Positions 39,546 to 49,800 of a DNA stretch of 64,000 nucleotides are shown here, one piece after another (within the stretch, counting starts at the first letter, position 1; every line of letters starts with the position of its first letter). This DNA comes from UBA6165 sp044233745 (lineage in GTDB: Bacteria; Bacteroidota; Bacteroidia; Flavobacteriales_D; Crocinitomicaceae), in contig JBIIJN010000002.1 of NCBI GenBank assembly GCA_044233745.1, positions 65,130-129,129 on the forward strand, given 5' to 3'. The notes beneath the pieces are model-generated. The model worked only from the letters and a program-made list of their open reading frames with translations. It had not been told where the DNA came from and did not search any database. The position numbers and the translations under genes were made by a program.

Positions 39546-42500
39546 ATCAAGGAATATATGAAGAGCTAGTAACGCAATTGGTCTCGATCAAAATTAATGA
39601 GCTCAATAAACATACGTTTTATATAAACAAATCTAAGATAGATAAGGAAGAGGCATCAATCATCATTTCGCGCCATTTATCAAAAACAATTAAGGGTGCT
39701 CTTGATTTATTGCGAGGAGAACACCAAATTGAGGATCAGATTGAAATAGCGAACAAAATCATTCAGTTTTTAAAATCAGAGTTGAAAGACAATGATTTTG
39801 ACAAGGATTTGATTGAAAGTGACGGAGAAATATTAAAAGCAGTATTCAATAAAATTGATGCTCATTTTTCTAATTTAGATCTTCATCTGAAAGAAATTAC
39901 TCCGTACACAAGACTAACGCACAGCGAGTTGTTTACTGGAGGAAGTAATACAGGTCTTTCCCTGGAAAGCGAACTCAAAAAAGAGATACTTTCATCGAAT
40001 AGAATTGACTTACTAGTTTCATTTATTAAATTCAAAGGTATTATCATTTTGGAGCGAGAGCTCAAAGAATTTACCCAGAGAGGTGGTCGATTAAGAGTGA
40101 TTACTACAACTTATATGGGTGCTTCAGATTACAAAGCAATTCAATTGCTTTCAAAGTTGGACAATACACGGGTAAAAATATCATACAACACTGGAAACGA
40201 AAGACTTCACGCCAAAGCTTATTTGTTCTACAGAAACACTGGTTTTCATACTGGTTACATTGGATCTTCTAATTTTTCTAGATCTGCTCTTACTGATGGA
40301 TTAGAGTGGAATGTAAAAATCACCACAAAGGAAGTCAGCCATATCATTGACAAATTTCAAAAGACTTTTGACTCTTATTGGAAAAGTGACGATTTTGAAG
40401 TTTTTGACGACAATATTCATAAAGAGAAACTCTTAGAATCATTGAGCAAAGGAAAGATTACAACAGCAGGTCCAATAAACCCATCGGCCTTTTTTGATTT
40501 AAAGCCTTACCCTTTTCAAAATGAAATTCTTGAAAAATTAGAGGTTGAAAGGTCTGTTCATAATAGATATAGAAATCTTGTAGTAGCCGCAACGGGAACA
40601 GGAAAAACAGTTATTTCCGCATTTGATTATAAGAATTTTAAAAAGGAGAAGAAATCTGCAAAACTTCTTTTTTTAGCACATCGAAAAGAGATTCTGGAGC
40701 AAGCTCTTTCTACCTTTCAAGGAATATTGAGAGACAATAATTTTGGTGAACTGTGGGTAGACGGAAAAGTGCCAACAAACTACGATTACGTTTTCGCTTC
40801 TATTCAAACCCTTAACAACCGACTTGAAAATCTTGAGTTATCTCAAGATTTTTTCGATTACATCATAATTGATGAGTGCCACCATTTAACAGCCTCATCC
40901 TATAGAGGTATAATAAATCACTTTAATCCCAGAGTTTTATTGGGTCTTACTGCCACACCTGAAAGAATGGATGGTGGTGATATTAAAGAGGATTTTCACA
41001 ATAGAATTGCGGCAGAAATTAGATTACCCGAGGCACTAAATAGAAAATTGTTGTGTCCATTTCAATATTTTGGAATTTCGGACAGCGTTGATTTGACCAA
41101 AGTTCATTGGGAGAGAGGTCGTTATGTTTCCAGTGAATTAAGTAATGTTTATACCGGAAATGATAGACGTGTTGGAGAAATTATTGCTGCTCTTGATAAA
41201 TATACTAAAGATTTCAATGAAGTTAGGGCACTTGGTTTTTGTGTTACTATTGAGCATGCAAAGTTTATGGCAGAGAAATTTTCCATTGCAGGTTTTAAAG
41301 CTGATTATTTAGCGAGCACAAACACCCAAAATAGAGATGCTGTCAGAAGCCAACTCCAAAAAAAAGAAATCAATTATTTATTTGTGGTCGATATATTTAA
41401 TGAAGGTGTTGATATTCCAGAAATTGATGTTGTTTTATTTTTGAGACCAACAGAAAGTTTAACCATTTTCCTTCAGCAGTTAGGAAGAGGATTGAGATTG
41501 GCAGATGGAAAGGATTGTTTGACAGTTCTTGATTTTGTAGGAAATTCGAGACCTGAATATAATTTCGAAAATAAATTCAGAGCAATGATAGGAAAAACCT
41601 CAACCCCTGTGAAAAAAGAGGTTGAAGATAACTTTCCTCATTTGCCTCTCGGCTGTTCTATCGTTTTAGAGAAAAAAGCAAAAGAGGTGATTTTAAAAAA
41701 TATAGAAGCTGCAACTTCTTTAAATATAAAACAGCTAATTCAGAAAGTTCAATCTTTTCAAAACCAAACAACACTCCCATTGAACCTTAGAAATTTCATT
41801 GAGTTCAATAACATCCCATTGCAGTTGTTTTATAAGAAAAATAGAGATTTCGGTTGGAAACGGTTTTGTCAAATGGCAAAAATTATAGATGACTTTCAAA
41901 CAGAAAATGAGAATCAGATATTATCCGCAATTAAGAACAAATGGCTTTCAACAGCATCAAGTAGCTATTTCAGTTTTATAATAAAACTTGCTAAAAAGGA
42001 TTTCAGAATAAAATTGGAGGAATTTTCGGAGATTGAACGTTCGATGGCGTTAATGCTCCACTATGATGTGTGGCAAGTAGCAGGTGGCTTTGATTCATTA
42101 GAAGATTCAATTAATCAAATCGGTCAGAACAAAGTATTGGTTGAAGAAATAATTGAGTTCCTTGAAATCTTACTTGATAATATTGATTTTAAAGAAGTTG
42201 AAATAGATTTACCTTATCAACAGCCATTAAAATTACATGCCCGCTATACTAGAGGTCAAATTCTTGCTGCATTTGGTTTAAGTAGTTTTGAGAGAAAATC
42301 ATCAAATAGAGAAGGGGTTGCTGAGAATTCTAAACTAAACACAGAACTGCTGTTTATTAATTTAATCAAATCCGAGGAGAACTTTTCACCATCTACGATG
42401 TATGACGATTATGCAGTAAATGAACACTTGTTTCATTGGCAAAGTCAAAATAAAGCCGGACCAGATACCCCGAAAGGAAAATCCTATATAAATCATAAAC

Positions 42501-42697
42501 AAGATAAAAAAACGATTTTACTTTTTGTAAGGGAAAAAGCAAATGATGAGTTTGGAAATACAATGGGATATGTTTTTGTTGGTGAAGGCTCCATAAATAA
42601 TTATTCTGGATCTAAACCAATGAGTATAGAATGGGAATTGAATGAACCAATGCCCCATTATTTGTGGAAAGATGCTGCTAAATTAAGAGTGGGGTGA
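39542..42697 (+). CDS. PLD-nuclease / SF2 helicase / DUF3427 fusion protein
   Basis: The 1051-aa protein has four parts. Residues 1-125 are a helical N-terminus. About 130-290 are a phospholipase-D-like nuclease half with LHAKAYLFY and GYIGSSNFSRSAL; the Asp of the usual HKD motif is not seen. About 320-720 are an SF2 helicase core with Walker A AATGTGKT (about 350), DECHH (about 443), LTATPERMDG and QQLGRGLR (about 644). About 760-1051 match DUF3427, with YTRGQILAAFG and HWQSQNKAGPDTPKG. This COG3886-COG1061-type architecture suggests DNA translocation with nicking or cleavage. Paired with a NUDIX gene, it may act in defence or DNA repair. Confidence 0.92.
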   Translation: MNQGIYEELVTQLVSIKINELNKHTFYINKSKIDKEEASIIISRHLSKTIKGALDLLRGEHQIEDQIEIANKIIQFLKSELKDNDFDKDLIESDGEILKAVFNKIDAHFSNLDLHLKEITPYTRLTHSELFTGGSNTGLSLESELKKEILSSNRIDLLVSFIKFKGIIILERELKEFTQRGGRLRVITTTYMGASDYKAIQLLSKLDNTRVKISYNTGNERLHAKAYLFYRNTGFHTGYIGSSNFSRSALTDGLEWNVKITTKEVSHIIDKFQKTFDSYWKSDDFEVFDDNIHKEKLLESLSKGKITTAGPINPSAFFDLKPYPFQNEILEKLEVERSVHNRYRNLVVAATGTGKTVISAFDYKNFKKEKKSAKLLFLAHRKEILEQALSTFQGILRDNNFGELWVDGKVPTNYDYVFASIQTLNNRLENLELSQDFFDYIIIDECHHLTASSYRGIINHFNPRVLLGLTATPERMDGGDIKEDFHNRIAAEIRLPEALNRKLLCPFQYFGISDSVDLTKVHWERGRYVSSELSNVYTGNDRRVGEIIAALDKYTKDFNEVRALGFCVTIEHAKFMAEKFSIAGFKADYLASTNTQNRDAVRSQLQKKEINYLFVVDIFNEGVDIPEIDVVLFLRPTESLTIFLQQLGRGLRLADGKDCLTVLDFVGNSRPEYNFENKFRAMIGKTSTPVKKEVEDNFPHLPLGCSIVLEKKAKEVILKNIEAATSLNIKQLIQKVQSFQNQTTLPLNLRNFIEFNNIPLQLFYKKNRDFGWKRFCQMAKIIDDFQTENENQILSAIKNKWLSTASSSYFSFIIKLAKKDFRIKLEEFSEIERSMALMLHYDVWQVAGGFDSLEDSINQIGQNKVLVEEIIEFLEILLDNIDFKEVEIDLPYQQPLKLHARYTRGQILAAFGLSSFERKSSNREGVAENSKLNTELLFINLIKSEENFSPSTMYDDYAVNEHLFHWQSQNKAGPDTPKGKSYINHKQDKKTILLFVREKANDEFGNTMGYVFVGEGSINNYSGSKPMSIEWELNEPMPHYLWKDAAKLRVG

Positions 42698-42868
42698 GAA
42701 TAACGTTTAAATGAACTAGGACAAATTTCTTGATAAAGAACAAACCCGATAAGCCATTATTGCAAAAACACAAAGCCTAAACATTGTTAATTGAAACATT
42801 TATTCGAAATATCTCAATTTAATGGATTTTAAAGGTTCGTCAAAACTCACCGTTTTGCAATTAAATTA

Positions 42869-43780
42869 TTAAAGTTGCACCACCACATTCCCTTTTTTTC
42901 TACCAGAATCCACATAAGCATGTGCGGCTTGCATGTCTTTAAAATCAAAGGTTTTGTCAATCACGGGTTGCAGTTTTTCGGCGTCGAAAAGTTGTGCCAA
43001 AAGTGCCAATTGCTCCTTGCTTTCTCGCGCTGTGTCGAGGCTATCAACGGTGAGGAATTTTCCTCTTTGATTGAGGATTTCTTTGCAATCTTTCTTTTTG
43101 ATTTTTCCAACACAATCGAAAACAAGGTCCATGTTTTTGGCGCTGTTTTGCCAGTTTTGGGTGTAGTCGAGCACCTCGTCGGCTCCCAAAGATTTTGCTA
43201 AGTCCATGCCGCTAGGGCCGCAAACCGCCGTAACATGAGCGCCATAATGTTTGGCCAATTGCACTGCCGATGTGCCCACCGAACCTGTGGCACCGTAAAT
43301 CAAAATACGCGGACGAATCATGTTTTCAAGGCCTGCTTTTCTGAGAAAGTAAAGGGCAGTTGTGCCTCCAAAAACTAGGGCAACGGCCTCTTCATGGCTG
43401 GCATTTTTTGGCTTCAAAACGGCAGATGACTTCTCCTTGACCACCACATATTCTGCAAAAGTGCCAAAGGAAAAGCCGGTCATACCAAAAATGGCATCGG
43501 CTTCATCGAATTGCGTCACAAGCGCACCTTTTTCGGCAACAACACCAGAAAATACAATACCCAAAACAGGTTTTCTTGGTTTGTTGAAACCCAAAACCAA
43601 ACGCATCACCACTTTCAGGAAACCTTCCACTTGTAAGCCTCGAACACGCACATCACCTGAGTTTACAGCCGTTGCGTGAATTTTTACCAAGATTTCGTTC
43701 GGACCCACTTTTGGCCTTTCGAGTTCCACCAGTTCCAGAACCTCAGGACCTCCATATTTTGTAGCAACGTAGGCTTTCAT
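42869..43780 (-). CDS. Zinc-independent MDR-family oxidoreductase (quinone-reductase-like)
   Basis: The 303-aa NAD(P)-dependent protein starts MKAYVATKYGGPEVLEL, with the quinone-oxidoreductase hallmarks VKIHATAVNSGDVRVRG and a Rossmann motif LIYGATGSVGTSAVQLAKHYGA. It lacks the structural-zinc Cys cluster, which places it with the zinc-free MDR branch. I prefer ATG 43780 over 43786 because MKAY is the family N-terminus. A near -7 element (TAACTTTC) lies on the minus strand about 50 nt upstream. The electron acceptor is unknown. Confidence 0.9.
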   Translation of the reverse strand: MKAYVATKYGGPEVLELVELERPKVGPNEILVKIHATAVNSGDVRVRGLQVEGFLKVVMRLVLGFNKPRKPVLGIVFSGVVAEKGALVTQFDEADAIFGMTGFSFGTFAEYVVVKEKSSAVLKPKNASHEEAVALVFGGTTALYFLRKAGLENMIRPRILIYGATGSVGTSAVQLAKHYGAHVTAVCGPSGMDLAKSLGADEVLDYTQNWQNSAKNMDLVFDCVGKIKKKDCKEILNQRGKFLTVDSLDTARESKEQLALLAQLFDAEKLQPVIDKTFDFKDMQAAHAYVDSGRKKGNVVVQL

Positions 43781-43867
43781 TAGCATGTAGTTTTTAATAC
43801 GACGAACAAGGCTGCGGAAAGTTACTTTTTTATGAAAATTTTGAGCCTTTCAGATTAGGCCGATGTA

Positions 43868-44146
43868 CTATTTCTTAAACAAGTCTGAATGGGTACCAGT
43901 TCTATGCAGGGTTATAAGTTTTTCTAAATCATCTTGTTCCCAAATTAAAAGCCAGTCAGGTTTAATATGACATTCCCATAAGCCTTTATAATTGCCCTTG
44001 AGAATATGAGGTTTGAAAGCAGCTGAGAGCTTTCCACTTTGTTCAAGAAATTCAATAACTTGAGATAGCAATTCTATATTTAAACCTCTTTTTACACAAA
44101 GCTTGGTATCCCTTTTGAATTGATTCGTTGCCTGAATACTGTACAT
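43868..44146 (-). CDS. YafQ-family mRNA interferase toxin
   Basis: The 92-aa RelE-superfamily protein has the full YafQ signature: FKRDTKLCVKRG near the N-terminus, then HILKGNYKGLWECHIKPDWLLIWE, then LHRTGTHSDLF with the catalytic His and the terminal Phe. Such toxins cleave mRNA in the ribosomal A site. Its ATG shares a base with the antitoxin stop (TGATG); a TTG 3 nt upstream is an alternative start. The length is normal and the gene appears intact. Confidence 0.92.
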   Translation of the reverse strand: MYSIQATNQFKRDTKLCVKRGLNIELLSQVIEFLEQSGKLSAAFKPHILKGNYKGLWECHIKPDWLLIWEQDDLEKLITLHRTGTHSDLFKK

Positions 44147-44343
44147 CAAGAAAGCAACTTGTTCATCAATTCTTTTGAATCTTTTGCTGTTATCACTTTC
44201 CCTTTTTGTTTTTCCCGAAGAGAAGTGAGCGTTTTATTATTAAAGTGTTCCTGATCGTGAAACTGAATAAAACTGAAGGCACGTAACATTTCTAAAATTG
44301 CTTTTGCTTCTTTGGTTCTGTTATTTATTGTGATTGTGACCAT
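44146..44343 (-). CDS. Antitoxin partner of the YafQ-type toxin
   Basis: The 65-aa protein lies immediately upstream of the toxin, with a one-base TGATG overlap, the normal antitoxin-first order. It begins MVTITINNRTKEAKAILEMLR and ends with a short charged helix (TAKDSKELMNKLLS). It is not an obvious ribbon-helix-helix DinJ homologue; it resembles small DUF2683-like antitoxins, though this is tentative. Identification rests mainly on context. A TAACTTTG element precedes it. Confidence 0.8.
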   Translation of the reverse strand: MVTITINNRTKEAKAILEMLRAFSFIQFHDQEHFNNKTLTSLREKQKGKVITAKDSKELMNKLLS

Positions 44344-44360
44344 GACTCTTTCGTTTTACA

Positions 44361-44368
44361 CAAAGTTA
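44361..44368 (-). promoter_or_regulatory. -7 element of the toxin-antitoxin operon
   Basis: Minus-strand TAACTTTG, exact TAnnTTTG, ends 17 nt before the antitoxin ATG. This position would allow antitoxin binding to regulate the operon. Confidence 0.45.
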
Positions 44369-44411
44369 CTAATTTTTTTATGAAAGATAAATACGAAAAT
44401 TAAACCACTTT

Positions 44412-45731
44412 TTACAACACCTCCATCCGAATTCTCAATTCCTTCGGGTAATAATTGTTGATTCGATTTCCGATTTTTTTGAACCAACCGAGCGTTGAAT
44501 TTTGGTAAGCAGCCATGTGCCAACCATCTTTGCCAGCTACTTCAATGCTGTTGCCTTTGAGGTAGAGCAGGGCTTGGTCTAGGTTGAGTTCTACTTGTGG
44601 AAACGTTTTTGATGCATGCACAGCCATGGCGTATTCAAAGTGCGGGTTGAATTTTTGTTGGATGAATTCGCCCAAGCGCGTGCCAAATTTCATGGAGCCG
44701 AGTTGTTCGTTGAGGTGCAACATCAGTTCGATTTGATTTTTCGGTGCTTGGTAAAAATGTCCCTGAATTTCAGTGGCTTGCATGTTTTCGTGTAGAGGCA
44801 GCGGAAAGACATTTTCTTTACCAACTTGCTTTTTCGACTTGCGGATAGCATAATCTTGAACGCGTTCTTTTTTGCGCAAAACAGAGAAATAAAATCCTTC
44901 GCTGCGCATCAAATGGGGCAAACAGGCAAAGCCGTATTTGGTTTTTTCCAAGTTGTATTCATCTGGAAAATGAAGTTCAAGGCGTTCACAATCTTGGTTT
45001 TCCAGTAGCCCTTGGATTTGCTTGTCGTTTTCCTCGGGATTGAAGGTGCACGTGGAATAAATCAAATAGCCGTCGGTTTTGAGTGCGGGCCAAATATCTG
45101 CGAGAATGTCTGTTTGTCGGAGTGCGCATGTGGCTGCGTTTCCGGGTGACCATTCGCTGCGTGCGTTTTTATCTTTGCGAAACATGCCTTCGCCAGAGCA
45201 GGGTGCATCGACCAAAACCAAATCAAAGAGTCCTTGAAATCGCTTGAAATCGGTGGCCGATTTATTGGTAAGCAACACATTGGAAGCGCCCCATTTGGTC
45301 AAAGTATCGCGTAGAATAAAAGCACGATTACGGGCAATTTCATTGGAAATCACCAAGGCATTTTCCGAGAGATTGTCCAATAAAATGGTCGATTTTCCTC
45401 CGGGTGCAGCGCATAGATCGAGCGCCACAGCATTTTCTGAAATTTCCAATTGTTGCAAAATGGCATGGATAAACATGGAGCCAGCTTCTTGCGGATAATA
45501 AACTCCTGCATGAAAAAGCGGATCTTTGGTGAAGGATGGTCGCTCGGTCAAATAGCGTCCCGAAGCACACCATGGCACTTGTTCAGCATCATGAAAAACA
45601 CTTGCGTTTTTCCGCGGATTCAAGCGAATTGATGTTGGTGGAGCTTCATTGAGTGCTTCGAATAATTGATCTGCATCGAGGCGTTGTGCTCGCATGCGTT
45701 CAACAAAATCTTTGGGCAAATGAGTCATCAT
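44412..45731 (-). CDS. RsmF/YebU-type rRNA (cytosine-C5) methyltransferase
   Basis: SAM-dependent m5C methyltransferase of the NOP2/RsmB/RsmF family. The 439-aa protein has LDLCAAPGGKST (SAM motif I), VDAPCSGEGMFRKD with the motif IV Cys, and STCTFNPEEND with the motif VI catalytic Cys. The C-terminal region (about 300-439) carries the extra domains of RsmF-like enzymes, ending KIGNRINNYYPKELRI. RsmF methylates 16S C1407 in E. coli; the exact site here is inferred. The start overlaps the ApbE stop as ATGA. Confidence 0.92.
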   Translation of the reverse strand: MMTHLPKDFVERMRAQRLDADQLFEALNEAPPTSIRLNPRKNASVFHDAEQVPWCASGRYLTERPSFTKDPLFHAGVYYPQEAGSMFIHAILQQLEISENAVALDLCAAPGGKSTILLDNLSENALVISNEIARNRAFILRDTLTKWGASNVLLTNKSATDFKRFQGLFDLVLVDAPCSGEGMFRKDKNARSEWSPGNAATCALRQTDILADIWPALKTDGYLIYSTCTFNPEENDKQIQGLLENQDCERLELHFPDEYNLEKTKYGFACLPHLMRSEGFYFSVLRKKERVQDYAIRKSKKQVGKENVFPLPLHENMQATEIQGHFYQAPKNQIELMLHLNEQLGSMKFGTRLGEFIQQKFNPHFEYAMAVHASKTFPQVELNLDQALLYLKGNSIEVAGKDGWHMAAYQNSTLGWFKKIGNRINNYYPKELRIRMEVL

Positions 45732-46831
45732 TCAACAAGCAATTTTTGCATTCCTGGCGAAAGGTACTTATTCATTTTCCCATTTTCATCCATAAATTGC
45801 AGCAAAATTTCGAGTTTCAATTCCGGGTGATTTTTTACGAAATCAATACTTTTTTCTGTTCCCCAAACCATAAACACAGTGGCCATGGCATCGGCAAATG
45901 TTGCGTTTTCGGCAATTACAGTCGCGCTCAACAAATTATGCTGCACCGGATAGCCTGTTTTGGGGTCGATGGTGTGGCTGTATTTTTTGCCATCTTTCTC
46001 ATAGAATTTTCTATAGTTTCCTGATGTAGCAACGGCTCGATTACTAATCGAAATAATAGCAGAAAAAGTTCTGTTCTCCGTTGAAACATCATTGCTTTCA
46101 TCTGCCAAGTCGATGCCAATGCGCCAAGGAACACCTTCTTTGTTTGTGCCTTTTACACGGAGTTCGCCACCAATTTCTACGTAGTAATTTTCGAATCCTT
46201 GCTCATCTAAAAATTCGCACAACACATCCACCGAAAGCCCTTGGGCAATGGCGTTGAAATCCAGCTTCAAAGATTTTCTCAACTTTTTGATGGCGAATTT
46301 TTTGAGTTGGTGTTTGTCGTCTTCCAACAAATCCCGTTCATAATCGATACCTTCAGAAAATCCAACAAGTTGCAAAACAGAATCTACTTGCGTTTGCGAC
46401 ATAGAAATTGCTGGGTCTTTCATAAAGCCCCAAGCGGAAACGAGTGGAAAAACAGACGGGTCGAAAGCACCGTCAGACAGTTGATACACTTCTTGTGAGG
46501 CAGCAAAACAGCGATTGAAATAACCATTGATGTCTTTGAAAACAAGCAATCCTGTATCCGCATTGGAAATCATGTTCACAATAGATGAATCGCGCCACGA
46601 GGAAAGGCATTTGTCGAAATTGGCGAGGATGGTATCAATTTCTGTTTGTAAGCCCAAGAGTTTTTCATCATCGGCAATGATGGTGTAGGTTGTGCCTTGT
46701 GTGTTGCCTGTAATGGAGTAGGGCTCTAAAGTGATTGGTTCTTTTTCCGATGTGCATGCGCTTAAAAATGCAACAAGCAGCAGCGTGATGTTGAGGCGAT
46801 TAATTGACTTTGTATTTAGGAAGTTTCGCAT
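45728..46831 (-). CDS. apbE: FAD:protein FMN transferase (ApbE lipoprotein)
   Basis: Attaches FMN to Thr of flavoproteins such as NqrB/NqrC or RnfG/D. I start it at MRNFLNTKSINRLN (367 aa), giving a lipoprotein signal LLLVAFLSAC with the lipobox Cys. The ApbE blocks follow: GTTYTI, LDFNAIAQGLSVDVLCEFL, NYYVEIGGELRVKG, HTIDPKTGYPV and the metal-binding ATFADAMATVFMVWG. It is probably anchored in the periplasmic face. The start lies 32 nt inside the 3' end of the upstream giant gene, so expression is likely coupled. Confidence 0.93.
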   Translation of the reverse strand: MRNFLNTKSINRLNITLLLVAFLSACTSEKEPITLEPYSITGNTQGTTYTIIADDEKLLGLQTEIDTILANFDKCLSSWRDSSIVNMISNADTGLLVFKDINGYFNRCFAASQEVYQLSDGAFDPSVFPLVSAWGFMKDPAISMSQTQVDSVLQLVGFSEGIDYERDLLEDDKHQLKKFAIKKLRKSLKLDFNAIAQGLSVDVLCEFLDEQGFENYYVEIGGELRVKGTNKEGVPWRIGIDLADESNDVSTENRTFSAIISISNRAVATSGNYRKFYEKDGKKYSHTIDPKTGYPVQHNLLSATVIAENATFADAMATVFMVWGTEKSIDFVKNHPELKLEILLQFMDENGKMNKYLSPGMQKLLVE

Positions 46832-49800
46832 TTTGAGTTTCTTTGATCCATTGATATTCTGTAATCGAAACACCATTTTTGGTATACGTTACGCCGTATT
46901 TGTTGCTGAATCGCACATACACATTTCCTACACCGTTGATGACCACGATGCGTCTTGTTTTCACTTCCACCACCAAACCGTCCTCATCCTTGTTGACGAA
47001 GTTTTCCTCAGTCACACCTTCAGGAAATTGTTGTCCTAGTGCGTTGGCGGCAGCATCGTTGAATACCAATTCGCGACGTTCCAATTGGTCTAAAAAGACC
47101 CGATTTTCATTGATTTTGCGTTTGGCTTCATCCAATTTCTCCTGGTAGGCATCGCCTGTGCTGCGTTCTATTTGCACCACGTCGCTCGTGATTTGATTTT
47201 GCTTGTCGTGGTCTTCGCTGTAGGCCGTTTCTTTGTCGGCAATCATTTGGTTGATGTCTTGTGTGTTGCGGTAGGCCAACGTTTGTTTGTCTTCAGTAAT
47301 TTGATCATTGGCTTGTTGGACTTTTCGCTCCAACTCTTTCAATTCGGCATAAGCATTTTTGATGTCGTTCACCCACAAATCGTATTCTTCAGTGCCATAA
47401 AGCATCAAAGCCTTCAATTCTTGGTCGTTCAAGTGCATTTTGAGGTAGTTCAAACGGAGCATTGCCAATTGCATATCGATGTGGTTGGCTTGCAAATCGG
47501 CCACGGTATTTTGATACTCGGTTTTTCTGTCAATGGCATCGTTATTTTGATCTACAATCAAGGCTTCCACCGATTTTATCAGCTCCAACAATTCCTGACG
47601 TTGCTCGTCGTGTGCTTGTCTGTCTTGCTCTGAACGCGTGTTGGTGCTCTCGTAGATTTGTACAACTTGTCCATGAATATCAAAGGCTGATTCGTAGTTC
47701 TGCTGTGTTTCATCATTGATAAACTCGGCGTAATTGTTGAGCGATTCAAGCACTTTATCCAAATATGCTTGTTGCGATTGCAGTTGGTCGTTAGAGACAT
47801 TATCCAAATCAAGCATAAGCGTAGTTAAAAAGGCCACGTTTAAATCTACAAGCAATCGAGAAAAATCGGGGTCGTTCAATGATAGGTTATAAAGTCCTTG
47901 AATAAAAGCTTCATTGGTTAAGAGCAAATCCAAATGACCCAAGGAATTACCATCGGTGTTTTGGGTAATGTTTAACAAATATTGCTTGATTTCTTCGTCG
48001 TTCATGTTAGGAATGCGGTAGTTTCCTTGCACGCCATCTATGTATTCTTCGTTGATATTTCTTATGGCAAATTGAACATCAATAATGTCTTTGTAAGCCA
48101 ATAAGTTTTCGAGTAACTGAGCATCTGTCATATCCTCAACCATGGTGCGCACGGCATTTTCGGTACGCATTTGTTCTTCTTTCTTTTCTTGATTGAAGGC
48201 TTCGCCTTCGCGCTCCATGTCTCTGGTTGTGTTGTATGTGCCACGAACATCTAGACCTTCTTGGTTGAATTGTGCATCCATATTGTCTTCAATGTCAACC
48301 ATTGTGTTGCGCAGTGCTGTAAGTCGGTTGTATTCTCTTTGTCGCTCTGCTTGTGCCATGAGCGCCTCGCCTTCAAGGATGGAGTTATAAGAAGGATTAC
48401 CAAAATCTTCCAATTCAGTTGACTCAGAGGAAGGTGTTTTGATGCGCTCGATAAGTGCGATTTGCTCGGTGGCTCTTTTGTTTCCTGGATTTAAGTTCAG
48501 CACTTCGTTGTATAAACCGAGCGCCAAGTCGTAATCTCTTTCTGTAAAGGCCTTGTCTGCGGCAGCCAATTTGGTTCGCCAAGCGCGCTCTTCTTCGCTT
48601 TTAGCCATATCCGCTATGCGTTCTTCGGTGAGTGTGATTTTTTTACCCAAAATCTCATCGCCGGGTTTGAGTGCTATGGCGTCTTTGTAATGCTGAAGCG
48701 CTTCGTCATATTTGGCTGTGTTGAAGGCTTTGTCGCCAGCCTCAGTAAGTCTTGTGATTTCTGCTAATTTGTTGCGTTGCGCATCTGCATCTGCATCTCT
48801 TGTGGCGATAAGATTGGTGATTTGTTCAATTTTTTGCTTTGGTTCGGGTTCATTAGGCATCAAACGGGCAGCTTCATTGAAAGAGGCCAGCGCTTTTTCG
48901 AGTTGATCTTCCTTCAAGAAATTGTAGCCTTCTTCAAGCGTCTTGGCGTAGCGCGCTTTACGGGTTTGCTCATCGGCTTCTTCGCGTTTGTTGCGCTCAA
49001 TTTCTTCGTTGATTTCGTTGATTTTCGTCTTAGGAAGTGGGTCTTCCGGGCGCTGAAGTGCGGCTTGGTTATACAGTTTCAAAGCCAAATCATAATTTTT
49101 CAAGTCGCGCGCATTTTGACCATCTGTTAATATTTTCTGATAAGCCAAGTCTTGCTCTATCTTCTCATTTTCTTTGATTTTGGCGTTGACCTCGTCTATT
49201 TTTTGTTTGGTGATGGGGGAATTGGGAATAATGGCTTCCGATTCCTTGTATTTGTTGATGGCTTCAATGAATTTACCTTGTAAAAACAACTCATTGCCTT
49301 TGTCAATTATTTCATTGAATTTTATTTGCTGGGTGTTGTTTTTGTCGCGTTCGGCTATTTTTTGACTGAGTTCGGTGATTTTTTGTTTGGGCAAAGCTTG
49401 TGTGTTGTCAATGTCGGACGCTTCTTTGTATTTTGTTAAAGCGCCATCTAGGTCATTGGCTTTTTCAAAGTTCTGCGCAGCAAGCATGGCATCGTCGTAG
49501 GCTTTTTTCTGGCGATTAATTCCTTCAATTTTGTCGAGCGCATCTTTGATATCTGCGCGACGTTTTATGGTTTTATCTTTATCTGCTTGCTCATCGGCAT
49601 AGTTCAACGCGTTTTCATAAGCCAGGTCAGCTTCGGCGTATTTTTTTTCTGCGAATAGTTTTTCTGCATCGGCAAACATTTTATCAAAACTGTCTTTGCG
49701 CTGCTTGGCGTTTTGCATTTTGGACAATTCTGTTTGAGCCAAACCAATTTGTTGGTCGGGATAATTCTGAGAAGCATCAACTTTTTTGGCTTCTTGATAC

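Noticed and set aside
39165..42697. Assigning the NUDIX-helicase pair to a named defence system such as Mokosh
   Set aside because: Mokosh uses SF1-type helicases; this is an SF2 core with DUF3427, so the name would not be justified.
42841..42857. CAAAAC-TCACC-GTTTTG hairpin between the helicase and MDR genes
   Set aside because: Only 6 bp, A+T-rich and without a T-run; too weak to call a terminator.
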